A stretch of 64,000 nt of DNA from contig NZ_JHYG01000010.1 in assembly GCF_000687875.1 (NCBI RefSeq), positions 26,998 to 90,997 on the forward strand. The letters run 5' to 3'. Positions 1 to 9,558 of this stretch are shown here, one piece after another. Position 1 is the first letter of the stretch. Every line of letters begins with the position of its first letter. The notes under the pieces were generated by a model, which saw only the letters and a list, made by a program, of their open reading frames with translations, was not told the DNA's origin and made no database searches. This stretch comes from Acidocella facilis ATCC 35904 (GTDB lineage Bacteria; Pseudomonadota; Alphaproteobacteria; Acetobacterales; Acetobacteraceae). A program made the position numbers and the translations under genes.

Positions 1-687
1 CGCCAGCTCGGCGCGCGAATTCACCCCGAGACATTCATCATGCGCCGCGTCCAAGGCCGCGACATTGACGCCCTCCTGGCGGGCCAGTGCGACGATGTCG
101 GTGAGATAGAACTCGCCTTTCGCATTGTCGTTGCCCACCCGCGCGAGCCAGCGTCTCATATCCGGGCCCGAAGCCGCCATGCCGCCGGCATTGCAGAAGG
201 TGATCGCGCGCTCTTGCGGGGAGGCGTCATTATATTCGACGATGCGGGCGAGATAGCCGCCCTCCATCACCAGCCGCCCATATTTCGCCGCATCCGGCGG
301 GGTCATGCCCAGCAGCGAGAGGCCGGCATCACCCTCCCGCAGGCGGGCCAGCAGGGCGCGCATGGTCTCGGCCGAGACCAGCGGGTTGTCGGCATAGAAA
401 ATCGCCACCGGCCCGTCGCCGAAATAGGGTTCCGCCTGCCGCGCGGCATGGGCGGTGCCCAGCCGCTCGGCCTGGATGGCCACCTGATGCGGGGCCGCCA
501 GCGCCGCCAGGGCCGGCATGTCCGGCCCGATCACCACGACGATCCGGTCGAACACCTGCTCCGCGGCGCGGATGAGATGCACCAGCATCGGCTGCCCGGC
601 GATCTTGTGGGCGGCTTTCGGCAGGCTGGATTTCATCCTCGTGCCAAGCCCGGCGGCGATGATGATGGCGGTGCTCTGCATGCTCAT
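1..687 (-). CDS. glmU: GlmU N-terminal part (UDP-GlcNAc pyrophosphorylase), cut by window edge
   Basis: Only the first 229 codons are inside the window; the frame is still open at base 1. The visible part is a sugar-nucleotidyltransferase domain. The signature loop IIIAAGLGTRMKSSLPK lies at residues 7-23, followed by a YADNPL segment typical of the metal/uridine-binding region. In GlmU this domain makes UDP-GlcNAc from GlcNAc-1-P and UTP for peptidoglycan and LPS, and a left-handed beta-helix acetyltransferase domain would follow outside the window. The ATG at 687 overlaps the stop of the NIPSNAP gene by 4 nt (ATGA), so the two are translationally coupled. A single-domain nucleotidyltransferase remains possible because the C-terminus is not seen. 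Confidence 0.8.
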   Translation of the reverse strand, partial: MSMQSTAIIIAAGLGTRMKSSLPKAAHKIAGQPMLVHLIRAAEQVFDRIVVVIGPDMPALAALAAPHQVAIQAERLGTAHAARQAEPYFGDGPVAIFYADNPLVSAETMRALLARLREGDAGLSLLGMTPPDAAKYGRLVMEGGYLARIVEYNDASPQERAITFCNAGGMAASGPDMRRWLARVGNDNAKGEFYLTDIVALARQEGVNVAALDAAHDECLGVNSRAELA

Positions 688-1004
688 TTGGCGGCGAAAA
701 ACGGCGTTTCCCGCGCCAGCTTGTTCTCCATCGAGAGGAACCCGTCCAGCTTCGCCGTTTCCGCCAGGAACTGCGCCCATCCGGGTTCCTTTGCCATGGC
801 GTTGCGCCGCGCCTCGCGGTCAGCCTGGCTCTGATAGCGCCAGATATGCACCACCTGATGCAGCTCGCCCTCGATCGTCGTGTAGAACCCCAGGCATTCG
901 CCCAGATGCTTTTTCTGCAGCGGCCAGGCCAGCTCCTCATAGAGTTTCAGCCAGGCGCCCATCTTGCCGGGCTGGAACTTATAGGTGCGGATATCCACGA
1001 TCAT
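684..1004 (-). CDS. NIPSNAP family protein
   Basis: This 106-residue protein has the NIPSNAP pattern: an N-terminal MIVDIRTYKFQPGK strand, a central HQVVHIWRYQS strand and a helix rich in Arg and Glu. These are small dimeric alpha/beta-barrel proteins related to antibiotic-biosynthesis monooxygenases, and their bacterial function is not established. No signal peptide or membrane segment is visible. It sits 11 nt after the cyclohexadienyl dehydrogenase stop and overlaps glmU by 4 nt, so it is probably the fourth gene of the aromatic amino-acid operon. The context does not reveal a substrate. Confidence 0.85.
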   Translation of the reverse strand: MIVDIRTYKFQPGKMGAWLKLYEELAWPLQKKHLGECLGFYTTIEGELHQVVHIWRYQSQADREARRNAMAKEPGWAQFLAETAKLDGFLSMENKLARETPFFAAK

Positions 1005-1015
1005 CTCTGGCGTCC

Positions 1016-1903
1016 TCAGGCTTGTTTGATATCGATCAGGCTTTTCCGGATCTTGCGGCCCCGGTTGATCTTATCCTCGATATAGTCGGTATCGCCCCAG
1101 CGCACGGCGCGGGCCATGGCCTGCGCGTCCTCGGAGAAGCGCGAGAACATCTCCAGCAGCGCGTCCTTGTTGTTGGTGAAGATGTCGCGCCACATCACCG
1201 GATCGGAGGCGGCGATTCGGGTGAAATCACGAAACCCGGTGGCCGCGAATTGCAGCACTTCCTCGCGTGTCTCGTCCGCCAGATCATCCGCGGTGCCGCA
1301 GATGGTGAAGGCGAGCAGATGCGGCAGATGCGAGACGATGGCCAGCACCCGGTCATGATGCGCCGCCCCCATCCGCGCCGTGCGCGCGCCCAGCACCCGC
1401 CACAAGGCTTCGATCTTCTGCGCCGCCGCCTCGTCCATGCCTTCGATCGGCGTCAGCAGGCACCAGCGCCCCTCGAACAGATTGGCCAGGCCCGCATCCG
1501 GGCCGGAAAACTCGGTGCCCGCCATCGGATGCGCCGGCACGAAGGCAACCCCCGCCGGCACGAAGGGCAGCACATCGCGGATCGCCGATTGCTTGGTCGA
1601 GCCGACATCCGAGAGGATGCAGCCCGGCTGCAGATGCGGCGCGATCGCCGCCGCCAGCCCAGCGAAGCTGCCGACCGGCGTGCAGAGGATGACCCCATCG
1701 GCGCCGCTGACCGCCATGGCGGCATCGGCGCAATAGACATCGCCAAGCCCCAGCTCCTCGGCGCGCTGCAGATGCGCCGGATTGGCATCCGCGATCACCA
1801 GCTGCCCGACCGTGCCAGGATGCAGCTTCAGCGCCCCGGCGATGGAGGCGCCGATATGGCCAATGCCGATCAGCGCCAGACGGTTGAATAAAGGCTCAGT
1901 CAT
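1016..1903 (-). CDS. tyrC: Prephenate/arogenate (cyclohexadienyl) dehydrogenase
   Basis: The 295-residue protein opens with a Rossmann dinucleotide fold ([15 protein letters not shown], residues 9-23), followed by the TyrA-type ILCTPVGSF segment near residue 72. Around residue 125 it has [11 protein letters not shown], which in this family binds the substrate. TyrA-family enzymes oxidatively decarboxylate prephenate or arogenate towards tyrosine, using NAD(P). It overlaps hisC by 8 nt and follows the chorismate mutase gene, giving mutase, aminotransferase and dehydrogenase in one operon. No ACT or mutase domain is fused to it. Specificity for prephenate versus arogenate cannot be read here, hence the broad name. 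Confidence 0.9.
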   Translation of the reverse strand: MTEPLFNRLALIGIGHIGASIAGALKLHPGTVGQLVIADANPAHLQRAEELGLGDVYCADAAMAVSGADGVILCTPVGSFAGLAAAIAPHLQPGCILSDVGSTKQSAIRDVLPFVPAGVAFVPAHPMAGTEFSGPDAGLANLFEGRWCLLTPIEGMDEAAAQKIEALWRVLGARTARMGAAHHDRVLAIVSHLPHLLAFTICGTADDLADETREEVLQFAATGFRDFTRIAASDPVMWRDIFTNNKDALLEMFSRFSEDAQAMARAVRWGDTDYIEDKINRGRKIRKSLIDIKQA

Positions 1904-2981
1904 GACAGAACTCGGTCAGAATTTCCGCCACCCGGCTGCATTCCGCCGATGTGCCGATGGTGATCCGCAGGCAATGCGGCAGGCCGTAGGATTTCACCTG
2001 CCGGACGATATAGCCGCGCTGGCGCAGATAGGCATCCGCGGCCGAAGCCCGCTCGACGGTGACGAAATCGACCAGGATGAAATTGGCCTCGGACGGGATG
2101 ACCTTGAGGCCGCTCTGGGTCAGGCGCTCGCTCAGGCGGCGGCGTTCGATGCCGTTATGCGCCCGGCTGTGTTCCAGCCAGCCTTCCTCACGCAGCGCCG
2201 CCATCCCGGCGGCGGCGGCGAACACATTGATGTTGAAGGGCGGGCGGGTGCGGTTGAGCACGTCGATCACCGCCGCCGGCGCGTAGCACCAGCCCAGCCG
2301 CGCGCCGCCCATGCCGAAAATCTTTGAGAAGGTCCGGGTCATCACCGTGTTGTCGCCGGCATCCACCAGCTTCACCCCGGCATCGTAATCCTCGCGCTCG
2401 ACATATTCGGCATAGGCGGCATCCAGCACCAGCAGAATATCCGCCCGCAGCCCGGCGCGCAGCCGCTCCACCTCGCCTTGCGCCAGCATCGTTCCGGTCG
2501 GGTTATTGGGGTTGGCGATGAACACCATGCGCGTGGCGGGGGTCACCAGGCTCAGTATGGCATCGACATCGGTGGTCAGCTCACGCTCCGGCGCCTTGAT
2601 GACCGTGCAGCCCGCCAGCTTGCCGGAAATCTCATAGATCGAGAATCCGTGCTCGCTCATGATCAGCTCGGTCCCCGGTCCGCCATAAGACTGGATCAGC
2701 AGGGTCAGCACCTCGTCCGAGCCATTGCCGCAGACGATGCGGTCCGGGTCCAGCCCGAATTTGGCGCCAATCGCCGCGCGCAACTTGCCGCTGCTCCCAT
2801 CGGGGTAGCGATGCATGCCGGAGGCGGCCTCCGCCATTGCTTTCAGCGCCCCTGGCGGCGGCCCGAACGCGCCCTCGTTGGATGACAGCTTGACCGGATG
2901 CTCGAAGCCCGCGAGCTTGGATTCACCACCGACATAGGACGCCACGGAGAAAATCTCCGGCCGCGCGACAGGGCTGCTCAT
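1896..2981 (-). CDS. hisC: Histidinol-phosphate aminotransferase
   Basis: This is a 361-residue fold-type I PLP aminotransferase with the expected landmarks: [13 protein letters not shown] near residue 31, ANPNNPTGT at about 156-164, and [17 protein letters not shown] with the Schiff-base Lys220. HisC converts imidazole acetol phosphate to histidinol phosphate. In this genomic setting the same enzyme family often also transaminates prephenate or aromatic keto acids, which fits its place between chorismate mutase (2 nt upstream) and cyclohexadienyl dehydrogenase (8-nt overlap). A second aminotransferase lies at 35195-36397. The dual role is inference from gene order. Confidence 0.9.
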   Translation of the reverse strand: MSSPVARPEIFSVASYVGGESKLAGFEHPVKLSSNEGAFGPPPGALKAMAEAASGMHRYPDGSSGKLRAAIGAKFGLDPDRIVCGNGSDEVLTLLIQSYGGPGTELIMSEHGFSIYEISGKLAGCTVIKAPERELTTDVDAILSLVTPATRMVFIANPNNPTGTMLAQGEVERLRAGLRADILLVLDAAYAEYVEREDYDAGVKLVDAGDNTVMTRTFSKIFGMGGARLGWCYAPAAVIDVLNRTRPPFNINVFAAAAGMAALREEGWLEHSRAHNGIERRRLSERLTQSGLKVIPSEANFILVDFVTVERASAADAYLRQRGYIVRQVKSYGLPHCLRITIGTSAECSRVAEILTEFCHD

Positions 2982-2983
2982 GA

Positions 2984-3844
2984 TCAGGCGGTCTCTTCCA
3001 GCGGCAACGCATAGCCGCCGACAACGCGCGGCGGCGTCTCCAGCCCGGCAATGGCCGAAAGGCGCGGGTCGCTGTCAGCGATCAGCCCGGTCACTTCCAG
3101 CAGCGCCAGCACGCCGGTATCGCCCGCCAGCCGTTTGACCCAGAGCGCCGTCGGGTCGAAGCCGGCGGCCTTGACCAGCTCGATCAGCCGGGCCCGCGAG
3201 GCCTCGGCGCCGAAGCGCAGCAGCAGCAAGCCGCGATCAGAGCCGCTCGGGTCCGGGGGCACGGTCGCCGCCACCAACGCCTCGCCCAGCGGCAAGCCTT
3301 CGGCGCGATGCGTCCAGAACGGGAGCTTGGCGATGACATAAATCGGGGTTCCGTTCGAGGCCAGGAGCTGCCACCAGCCGCCTTGCGCATCGTCGCCTTC
3401 GCCCAGCGGCGGCAGCACGCCCAGCTGCGCGCCGCCCTCGCGGGTGAGGTCGGACAGGGTCTGGGCGGGGTTGTGATGCCGGCGCACCGGCGTCAGCGGG
3501 CCGAAATGCTCCCGCGCCAGGGCCAGGCGGGCCTCGCCGCCTTCGCCGTCGCAAACCGCCATGGTCTGGCCGCCCTCGATGATCAATGCGGCACCGAACA
3601 TTTCCCGCCAGATCCGCACGATGGCCTGTGCCGGCCAGGCGCCCTGATGGCGCGCCAGCAGCCTCCGCAGAATGACGGCTTCCCGCCCGGGGCGGATCTT
3701 GGTGCCCTTTTTGCCGCCCTGGCTGGCGACATTCTCGACCACGCGGGCCCGCTGCATCAGCAGATCATGGATCTGATCATCGATCGCGTCGAGTTCAGCG
3801 CGCAATTCGGCCAGGCGCGAGGCTGGAGAGGGCAGGTCGTTCAT
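2984..3844 (-). CDS. AroQ-type chorismate mutase with degenerate prephenate-dehydratase-like C-terminus
   Basis: The 286-residue product starts with an AroQ helical domain (about residues 8-95): [20 protein letters not shown], then a basic stretch around KIRPGREA. The rest resembles a P-protein (PheA). A periplasmic-binding-like region is followed near residue 180 by NGTPIYVI where active prephenate dehydratases have N-x-TRF, and a C-terminal ACT-like segment lacks the ESRP motif. I therefore call it a chorismate mutase whose dehydratase part is probably inactive or regulatory. The ATG at 3844 is preferred because upstream sequence in the same frame runs antisense into metX. It is divergent from metX (117-nt shared promoter region) and leads the hisC-tyrC operon. 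Confidence 0.8.
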   Translation of the reverse strand: MNDLPSPASRLAELRAELDAIDDQIHDLLMQRARVVENVASQGGKKGTKIRPGREAVILRRLLARHQGAWPAQAIVRIWREMFGAALIIEGGQTMAVCDGEGGEARLALAREHFGPLTPVRRHHNPAQTLSDLTREGGAQLGVLPPLGEGDDAQGGWWQLLASNGTPIYVIAKLPFWTHRAEGLPLGEALVAATVPPDPSGSDRGLLLLRFGAEASRARLIELVKAAGFDPTALWVKRLAGDTGVLALLEVTGLIADSDPRLSAIAGLETPPRVVGGYALPLEETA

Positions 3845-3961
3845 CACGCGTGTAGATACCCCAACCAGCCCAACCCCGCCAAGCCATATCCGGCAGTTGT
3901 TCTTCCATGTCAGGATGGGGATTGCGCCTTGGGGAGGGCCAGCGCATATGCGATTGGCAGA

Positions 3962-5104
3962 ATGGACCAGACGCCGGCCTCTACCGATTTCCCGCATCAA
4001 TGCGTGACCTTCCCCGAGGGAGTCATGCTCGATTGCGGTCGCGCCTTGCCCAGCGTGACCGTGGCCTATCGCACCTATGGCACGCTGAATGCCGCGAAGA
4101 GCAACGCGATCATGATCTGCCATGCGCTCACCGGCGATCAATATGTCGCCGAGCAGAACCCAGAGACGGGCCGGCCCGGCTGGTGGGAGCGCGTCGTCGG
4201 CCCCGGCGCGCCGATCGATACCGACAAATATTTCGTCATCTGCTCTAACGTCCTCGGCGGCTGCATGGGCTCCACCGGCCCGCGCTCGCCGCGCGGCGAG
4301 GCGCCCGGCGAGCTCTGGGGGCGGGATTTTCCGGTCATCACCATCCATGACATGGTGCGGGTGCAGAAGCGTCTGGTCGAGCATTTCGGCATCCGCAAAT
4401 TGTTCGCGGTCATCGGCGGCTCGATGGGCGGCATGCAGGCCTTGTCCTGGGCGGTGCAATATCCGGAGATGCTCTACGCTGCCGTGCCGATCGCGGCGGC
4501 CTATTACCATTCCGCCCAGAACATCGCCTTTCACGAAATCGGCCGGCAGGCGATCTTCGCGGATCCGGCCTTCTGCAACGGCCATTACTGGGCCCAGGGC
4601 GTGCGGCCCGAGCGCGGCCTCGCGGTGGCGCGGATGACGGCGCATATCACCTACGTCTCCGAAGAGGCCCTGACCCGGAAATTCGGCCGCAAGCTGCAAA
4701 ATGCGGAAGGGTTATCGGCGTTGGGCGAGCAGTTCGCGGTGGAAAGCTATCTGCAATATCAGGGGTCGAGCTTCGTCACCCGATTCGACGCCAATTCCTA
4801 TCTCTCGATCACCCGCGCCATGGATCTGTTCGATCTCGCCGGCGATCATGAAGGCGGGCTGTCGCAGGCCTTTCGCGGCGCCAGCGCGCGTTTCCTGCTG
4901 GTCTCCTTTTCCTCGGACTGGCTGTTTCCCACCGCGCAGAGCCGCACCATCGCGCGGGCGCTGAACCATGCCGCCGCCAACGTGTCCTTCGTGGAAGTCC
5001 AGTCCGACAAGGGGCATGACGCGTTTCTGCTGGATGAGCCGGATTTCCACGCCACGCTGCGCGGCTTTCTCGTCGGCTGCGCCGAACATGCGGGGCTGGC
5101 ATGA
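3962..5104 (+). CDS. metX: Homoserine O-acyltransferase (MetX family)
   Basis: This 380-residue alpha/beta-hydrolase acylates homoserine, the first committed step of methionine synthesis. The nucleophile elbow [10 protein letters not shown] carries Ser154, and the family hallmark [13 protein letters not shown] is at residues 95-107. The catalytic Asp and His are in FSSDWLFPT and [13 protein letters not shown] near the C-terminus. The ATG at 3962 gives the usual MetX length. It overlaps metW by 4 nt, and the metX-metW pair is standard in proteobacteria. Whether it uses acetyl-CoA or succinyl-CoA cannot be settled from sequence alone. I found no SAM-II-like riboswitch in the 117-nt leader. Confidence 0.93.
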   Translation: MDQTPASTDFPHQCVTFPEGVMLDCGRALPSVTVAYRTYGTLNAAKSNAIMICHALTGDQYVAEQNPETGRPGWWERVVGPGAPIDTDKYFVICSNVLGGCMGSTGPRSPRGEAPGELWGRDFPVITIHDMVRVQKRLVEHFGIRKLFAVIGGSMGGMQALSWAVQYPEMLYAAVPIAAAYYHSAQNIAFHEIGRQAIFADPAFCNGHYWAQGVRPERGLAVARMTAHITYVSEEALTRKFGRKLQNAEGLSALGEQFAVESYLQYQGSSFVTRFDANSYLSITRAMDLFDLAGDHEGGLSQAFRGASARFLLVSFSSDWLFPTAQSRTIARALNHAAANVSFVEVQSDKGHDAFLLDEPDFHATLRGFLVGCAEHAGLA

Positions 5105-5718
5105 GCGGGGCCAAGAAAATGCGCGTGGATCTGGCCTTGATCGCGGCCATGGTGCAGCCCGGCTCGCGCGTGCTCGATGTCGGCTGCGCGGAAGGCCAGC
5201 TCATCGAACATCTGATCCGCGCCAAGCAATGCGACGCGCGCGGCATCGAGATCGACATGCAAGAGGTGCAGCGCGCCATCTCGCACGGGCTGCCGGTGAT
5301 GCAGGGCGATGCCGATACGGAGCTGGTGACCTACCCCGATCACGCCTTCGATTACGTCATTCTCTCCCGCACACTGCAGGCCGTCGAGCAGCCGCGTGAG
5401 GTGCTGCGGCAGATGCTGCGCATCTCAACCCACGCCATCGTCTCCTTCCCGAATTTCGGCCATTGGAATCTGCGCCTGCAGCTGCTGCTGCGCGGCCGCA
5501 TGCCGATGACGGCCAACTGGAACCGGATGTGGTTCGAGACGCCCAACATCCACCCCTGCACGATCCGGGATTTCTTCGATTTGTGCGATGCGGATGGGTA
5601 TGTCGTCGAGGATTGGCAGGCAGCGGATGAGGAAGGGCGCCGGACCCCGTGGCGCCGCTCGGCGCGTCTGGCCAATCTGTTCGGCGAGCAGGGGCTGTTT
5701 CTGCTGCGTAAGGCCTGA
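5101..5718 (+). CDS. metW: Methionine biosynthesis protein MetW
   Basis: MetW is a 205-residue class I methyltransferase-fold protein. The SAM-binding motif [18 protein letters not shown], is near residue 22. The family signatures [14 protein letters not shown] and [16 protein letters not shown] follow, and the C-terminal half contains TIRDFFDLC. In many proteobacteria MetW partners MetX and is needed for homoserine acylation, though its exact chemistry is debated. The start codon overlaps the metX stop (ATGA), which indicates translational coupling. It is the last gene of the unit and is followed by the structured repeat at 5724-5826. Confidence 0.92.
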   Translation: MSGAKKMRVDLALIAAMVQPGSRVLDVGCAEGQLIEHLIRAKQCDARGIEIDMQEVQRAISHGLPVMQGDADTELVTYPDHAFDYVILSRTLQAVEQPREVLRQMLRISTHAIVSFPNFGHWNLRLQLLLRGRMPMTANWNRMWFETPNIHPCTIRDFFDLCDADGYVVEDWQAADEEGRRTPWRRSARLANLFGEQGLFLLRKA

Positions 5719-5723
5719 GGCGA

Positions 5724-5826
5724 GAGCAATATGTGTTTATCTTGACGCGCCAGCGTCAAGATAAACACATGAAATTGTTCGCTAAAACAAAACCTAGAGC
5801 ATCAAGCTAAAAGCTTGATGCTCTAG
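5724..5826. repeat. Two-hairpin intergenic repeat, copy 1
   Basis: Between metW and the RlpA-like gene lie two strong hairpins. Hairpin 1 pairs ATGTGTTTATCTTGACGC (5731-5748) with 5753-5770 over 18 perfect base pairs and a 4-base loop. It is extended by an outer 7-bp stem GAGCAAT/ATTGTTC (5724-5730 with 5774-5780, one G-U) across a GAA bulge. Hairpin 2 pairs CTAGAGCATCAAGCT (5794-5808) with 5812-5826 over 15 perfect base pairs and an AAA loop. The same architecture with different stem bases recurs at 19394-19498. It may also end metX-metW transcription, but no long T-run follows. Confidence 0.85.
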
Positions 5827-5835
5827 CCGTAAAAT

Positions 5836-6348
5836 TTAGCGGTTATCCACCAGCATCACCGGGGTCACGTTCACCTGGGCAACGCCCAGATTGACCAAAC
5901 CAAGCTGCGCCGCGGCCCCTTCGGAAAGGTCGAGGATACGATGGCCTTGCGGCATGCAATCATTCACCCGCACGATGATCGAGCGGTCATCCTGGCCATC
6001 ATCCGCCAGCGAGACGCGCACCCGCGTCCCCACGGGAATGCTGGGGGAGGCGGCGGTCATGCCATCCTTGCGGAACACTTCACCGGTGCAGGTCCGGCGT
6101 AGCCCCGGGCCCGGCTTGTACCAGGAGGCCGTGCCGGTCAGTTCCGGGCCGGCATCCACCAGCTGCGGCGCGCGCGGCGGCAGCACTGGCGGCGGCTGCG
6201 CGACGCTGACTTGCGGCGCTGCGGCCGGCGGGGCCGGGGTGGCGCAGGCCGAGAGCAGCCCGGCCCCCAGGATCATGGCGCTAACAGGCGCAAGGCGCAG
6301 CCGGGCGAAACCGGTTGGGGCGCGAGGCGTGGGGGCGTTCATTTCCAT
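5836..6348 (-). CDS. rlpA: RlpA-like double-psi beta-barrel lipoprotein
   Basis: The product is about 170 residues. An N-terminal lipoprotein signal ends in GLLSACATP, where the Cys would be lipidated. A Pro/Ala-rich linker follows, then a double-psi beta-barrel domain with TGTASWYKPGPG, VGTRVRVSLAD and VRVNDC...HRILDLSEGAAAQLG. RlpA proteins are outer-membrane lipoproteins that cleave or bind denuded glycan strands at the septum. No SPOR domain is present, so this is the short form. The start is uncertain: ATG at 6348 is used, ATG 6342 and TTG 6366 are alternatives, and none has a strong ribosome-binding site. The stop lies 10 nt from repeat copy 1. Confidence 0.8.
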   Translation of the reverse strand: MEMNAPTPRAPTGFARLRLAPVSAMILGAGLLSACATPAPPAAAPQVSVAQPPPVLPPRAPQLVDAGPELTGTASWYKPGPGLRRTCTGEVFRKDGMTAASPSIPVGTRVRVSLADDGQDDRSIIVRVNDCMPQGHRILDLSEGAAAQLGLVNLGVAQVNVTPVMLVDNR

Positions 6349-6518
6349 GCGTTTGTTGTTGGTCAAGAATGAGGCTTTTGCATGGCGTCAGCCTCTTGTC
6401 GAATCGAAATTCGGGCAGGTGATGCGGCAATCCGGCCGAATATTTTAAGGTCGAAGCGTAGAAAACTGAATTTGCAGATAACCGTCCGGCGCAAATAAAA
6501 TCCGTCCCCGGCGCGGGC

Positions 6519-7433
6519 TCAGTTTGGATCGTCGGCGATCGCCTCGGCCAGCTGCAGGAAATGCCGGAGACTCGGCGCATCGTCATCCGTCCGCCATGCC
6601 AGCCCGGTCTCCAGCACCGGCGCATCGCCCTGCAACGGGCAATAGCGCACGCCGGTACGGGCAAGATGCCGCAGTGAGGCCGGCACCAAGGCGATGCCCA
6701 GCCCGGCCGAAACCAGGCTGATGATGGTCTGCATTTGCGTCGCGAACTGGGCCACGCGCGGCTCAACGCCGTGGGCGCGGTAGAAGCCGAACACCAGCTC
6801 GTAGAAGGACGGCGCCATCGGCTGCGGGAAAATCACCAGAGGCGCATCCAAAATCCGCGCCGGCGGCAGGCCGTCCCCCTGAAGCCGCACCCGGCCGGAG
6901 GCGATCCAGTCCTCCGGCAGCGCCACCAGCAAGGGCTCGCGCAGCAGCCGCCTATAGGTGAGGGACGCCGGAAGGCCGCCATGTTGCGGGGCGATGATGA
7001 TCCCCGCCTGCGCCTTGCCATCCTGCAGCAAGGCGATCTGAACATTGCTCGTCGCCTCCGTCAGGGCGATGTCGATATCCGGGTAAAGCGCTGAAAACCG
7101 CCGGACCAGCGAGGGCAGCACGGAATAATCGGCGGTTGAAACGAAGCTCAGGGACAGCCGGCCCTTGGTGCCGAGAATGAGCTGCTGCGCGATCTCACCC
7201 AGCGCGTCGATGCCGCTGATGGCCTGCCGCACATGCCCGAGCCAGGCGGCGCCGAAGGCGCTCAACGCCACGCTGCGCTTGGTGCGGATGAACAGCGGCG
7301 CCCCCAGCTCGCCTTCCAGGGCGCGGATGGATTGGCTCAGCGGCGGCTGGGTCATGTTCAGCCGCCGCGCCGCCCGCCCGAAATGCAGCGTCTCCGCCAC
7401 CGCCAGAAATTGCCGCAATTGCCGGACGTCCAT
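6519..7433 (-). CDS. LysR family transcriptional regulator (divergent from ilvD)
   Basis: A 304-residue LysR regulator with the N-terminal winged helix-turn-helix MDVRQLRQFLAVAETLHFGRA...LNMTQPPLSQSIRALE and a C-terminal periplasmic-binding-like effector domain containing GLGIALVPASLRH. It is transcribed divergently from ilvD across about 100 nt (7434-7534), the usual layout for a LysR protein controlling its neighbour. A branched-chain pathway intermediate would be a natural inducer, but this is inference. The intergenic region is locally AT-rich (around 7465-7485), consistent with overlapping promoters. Confidence 0.88.
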   Translation of the reverse strand: MDVRQLRQFLAVAETLHFGRAARRLNMTQPPLSQSIRALEGELGAPLFIRTKRSVALSAFGAAWLGHVRQAISGIDALGEIAQQLILGTKGRLSLSFVSTADYSVLPSLVRRFSALYPDIDIALTEATSNVQIALLQDGKAQAGIIIAPQHGGLPASLTYRRLLREPLLVALPEDWIASGRVRLQGDGLPPARILDAPLVIFPQPMAPSFYELVFGFYRAHGVEPRVAQFATQMQTIISLVSAGLGIALVPASLRHLARTGVRYCPLQGDAPVLETGLAWRTDDDAPSLRHFLQLAEAIADDPN

Positions 7434-7534
7434 TTACTGATATGTCCCACGACCTAGTCTGGTTGAAATAATATATTTTACCTCCGCTGGGAACGGGTTT
7501 AATGGGGCAGGAAACGCGAAACCCGGAGATAACC

Positions 7535-9379
7535 ATGCCCGCCTATCGTTCCCGCACCACCACCCATGGCCGCAACATGGCCGGCGCCCGCGGGCTCTGG
7601 CGCGCCACCGGCATGAAGGATGGGGATTTCGGTAAGCCGATCATCGCGATTGCCAACAGCTTCACCCAGTTCGTGCCCGGCCATGTGCATCTGAAGGATC
7701 TCGGCCAGCTGGTCGCCCGCGAGATCGAGGCCGCCGGCGGTGTGGCGAAGGAATTCAACACCATCGCGGTGGATGACGGCATCGCCATGGGCCATGACGG
7801 CATGCTCTATTCGCTGCCCTCGCGCGAGCTGATCGCCGATGCGGTGGAATATATGGTCAACGCCCATTGCGCCGATGCGCTGGTCTGCATCTCCAATTGC
7901 GACAAGATCACCCCGGGCATGCTGATGGCGTCCTTGCGCCTGAACATTCCCACCATCTTCGTCTCCGGCGGGCCGATGGAGGCCGGCAAGGTGGTGGTGA
8001 AGGGCAAGTCCCGCGCGCTGGATCTGGTCGATGCCATGGTCGTCGCCGCCGATGACAGCTATTCGGACGAGGAGGTGCAGACGATCGAGCGCTCCGCCTG
8101 CCCGACCTGCGGCTCCTGCTCCGGCATGTTCACCGCCAATTCGATGAACTGCCTGACCGAGGCGCTGGGCCTGTCTTTGCCCGGCAACGGCTCAACGCTC
8201 GCCACCCATGCCGACCGTGAGAAGCTGTTCCGCGAGGCCGGGCATCTCATCGTCGATCTCGCCAAGCGCTGGTATGAGCAGGACGACGCCACGGCGCTGC
8301 CGCGCGGCATCGCCAGCTTCAAGGCGTTCGAGAATGCGATGAGCCTGGATATCGCCATGGGCGGCTCCACCAACACGGTGCTGCATCTGCTCGCCGCCGC
8401 GCAGGAAGGCGAGGTGGACTTCACCATGGCCGATATCGACCGCCTCTCCCGCCGCGTGCCCTGCCTGTGCAAGGTCGCCCCGGCGAAGAGCGATGTGCAT
8501 ATGGAAGATGTCCACCGCGCCGGCGGCATCATGTCCATCCTGGGCGAGCTGGAAAAAGCCGGGCTGATCGACGCCTCGCTGCCGACCGTGCATGCGAAGA
8601 CCCTGGGTGAGGCGTTGAACCGCTGGGACATCACCCGCACCAATTCCGAGGAGGTGAAAAACTTCTTCAAGGCCGCACCGGGCGGCGTGCCCACCCAGGT
8701 CGCCTTCAGCCAGTCCGCCCGTTGGGATGATCTGGACACGGACCGCCAGACCGGCGTGATCCGCAGCGCCGACCATCCTTTCTCCAAGGATGGCGGGCTG
8801 GCGGTGCTGTTCGGCAACCTGGCGCCGGAAGGCTGCATCGTGAAAACCGCCGGCGTGGATGAGAGCATCCTCACCTTCACCGGCACGGCGCGGGTGTTCG
8901 AGAGCCAGGATGCCTCGGTCTCCGCCATTCTCTCGGGCGTGGTGAAAGCCGGCGAGGTGGTGGTGATCCGCTATGAGGGCCCGAAAGGCGGGCCGGGCAT
9001 GCAGGAGATGCTGTACCCGACCAGCTATCTGAAATCGAAAGGGCTGGGCAAGGCCTGCGCGTTGATCACCGATGGCCGTTTCTCCGGCGGCACCTCGGGC
9101 CTGTCCATCGGCCATGTCTCGCCGGAAGCGGCGGAAGGCGGGCTGATCGGGCTGGTGGAAACCGGCGATCGCATCCTGATCGACATTCCGAATCGCGGCA
9201 TCACGCTGGATGTGCCGGATGAGGTGATCGCCGCCCGCCGCGCCGCCCAGGATGCCAAGGGCTGGAAGCCGGCGGAGGCGCGCAAGCGTCATGTCTCCCC
9301 GGCGCTGCGGGCCTATGCCGCGATGACGACGAACGCCTCCCGGGGCGCCGTCAGGGATGTCAGCCAGGTCGAACGCTAA
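7535..9379 (+). CDS. ilvD: Dihydroxy-acid dehydratase
   Basis: A 614-residue IlvD that dehydrates 2,3-dihydroxy-isovalerate and -methylvalerate in valine, isoleucine and leucine synthesis. It contains the Fe-S ligands: Cys122 in [12 protein letters not shown] and Cys195 in [19 protein letters not shown]. The start [20 protein letters not shown] matches the conserved N-terminus of the family and has a GGAG at 7525-7528, so ATG 7535 is preferred over an ATG 33 nt upstream. A clean rho-independent terminator follows at 9402-9429, so the gene is probably monocistronic. It is divergent from a LysR gene. Confidence 0.97.
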   Translation: MPAYRSRTTTHGRNMAGARGLWRATGMKDGDFGKPIIAIANSFTQFVPGHVHLKDLGQLVAREIEAAGGVAKEFNTIAVDDGIAMGHDGMLYSLPSRELIADAVEYMVNAHCADALVCISNCDKITPGMLMASLRLNIPTIFVSGGPMEAGKVVVKGKSRALDLVDAMVVAADDSYSDEEVQTIERSACPTCGSCSGMFTANSMNCLTEALGLSLPGNGSTLATHADREKLFREAGHLIVDLAKRWYEQDDATALPRGIASFKAFENAMSLDIAMGGSTNTVLHLLAAAQEGEVDFTMADIDRLSRRVPCLCKVAPAKSDVHMEDVHRAGGIMSILGELEKAGLIDASLPTVHAKTLGEALNRWDITRTNSEEVKNFFKAAPGGVPTQVAFSQSARWDDLDTDRQTGVIRSADHPFSKDGGLAVLFGNLAPEGCIVKTAGVDESILTFTGTARVFESQDASVSAILSGVVKAGEVVVIRYEGPKGGPGMQEMLYPTSYLKSKGLGKACALITDGRFSGGTSGLSIGHVSPEAAEGGLIGLVETGDRILIDIPNRGITLDVPDEVIAARRAAQDAKGWKPAEARKRHVSPALRAYAAMTTNASRGAVRDVSQVER

Positions 9380-9401
9380 CATTTTAAGTTATAACGCCAT
9401 G

Positions 9402-9429
9402 AAAAAGCGCCTTTATCGGCGCTTTTTTT
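9402..9429 (+). terminator. Rho-independent terminator of ilvD
   Basis: AAAAAGCGCC (9402-9411) pairs with GGCGCTTTTT (9418-9427) around a short TTTATC-type loop and is followed by a T-rich tract. It begins 23 nt after the ilvD stop codon. Confidence 0.88.
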
Positions 9430-9449
9430 GTTTTTGTCCGGGTCAGATC

Positions 9450-9477
9450 GTGTCAAGATAAAAATTAAATTGCGCTC
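9450..9477. repeat. Possible decayed half-copy of the two-hairpin repeat
   Basis: GTCAAGATAAA at 9452-9462 followed by AAATTG and GCTC echoes the right arm and tail of hairpin 1 in repeat copy 1 (5754-5780). The left arm is missing and the match is only 11 contiguous bases, so this may be chance. Confidence 0.3.
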
Positions 9478-9558
9478 ATTTCCGGAAAAGCCTTAACAAT
9501 TTCATGGGGAACGAAGCTGGCACCGCCGTGCCAGCCTACGTGATGGGGTGAAAAAATT

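Noticed and set aside
3845..3961. SAM-II riboswitch upstream of metX
   Set aside because: Often found at this place in alphaproteobacteria, but none of the pseudoknot sequence is recognisable.
2984..4699. 571-codon reading of the chorismate mutase gene
   Set aside because: The extra 285 N-terminal residues are antisense to metX; the family N-terminus starts at 3844.
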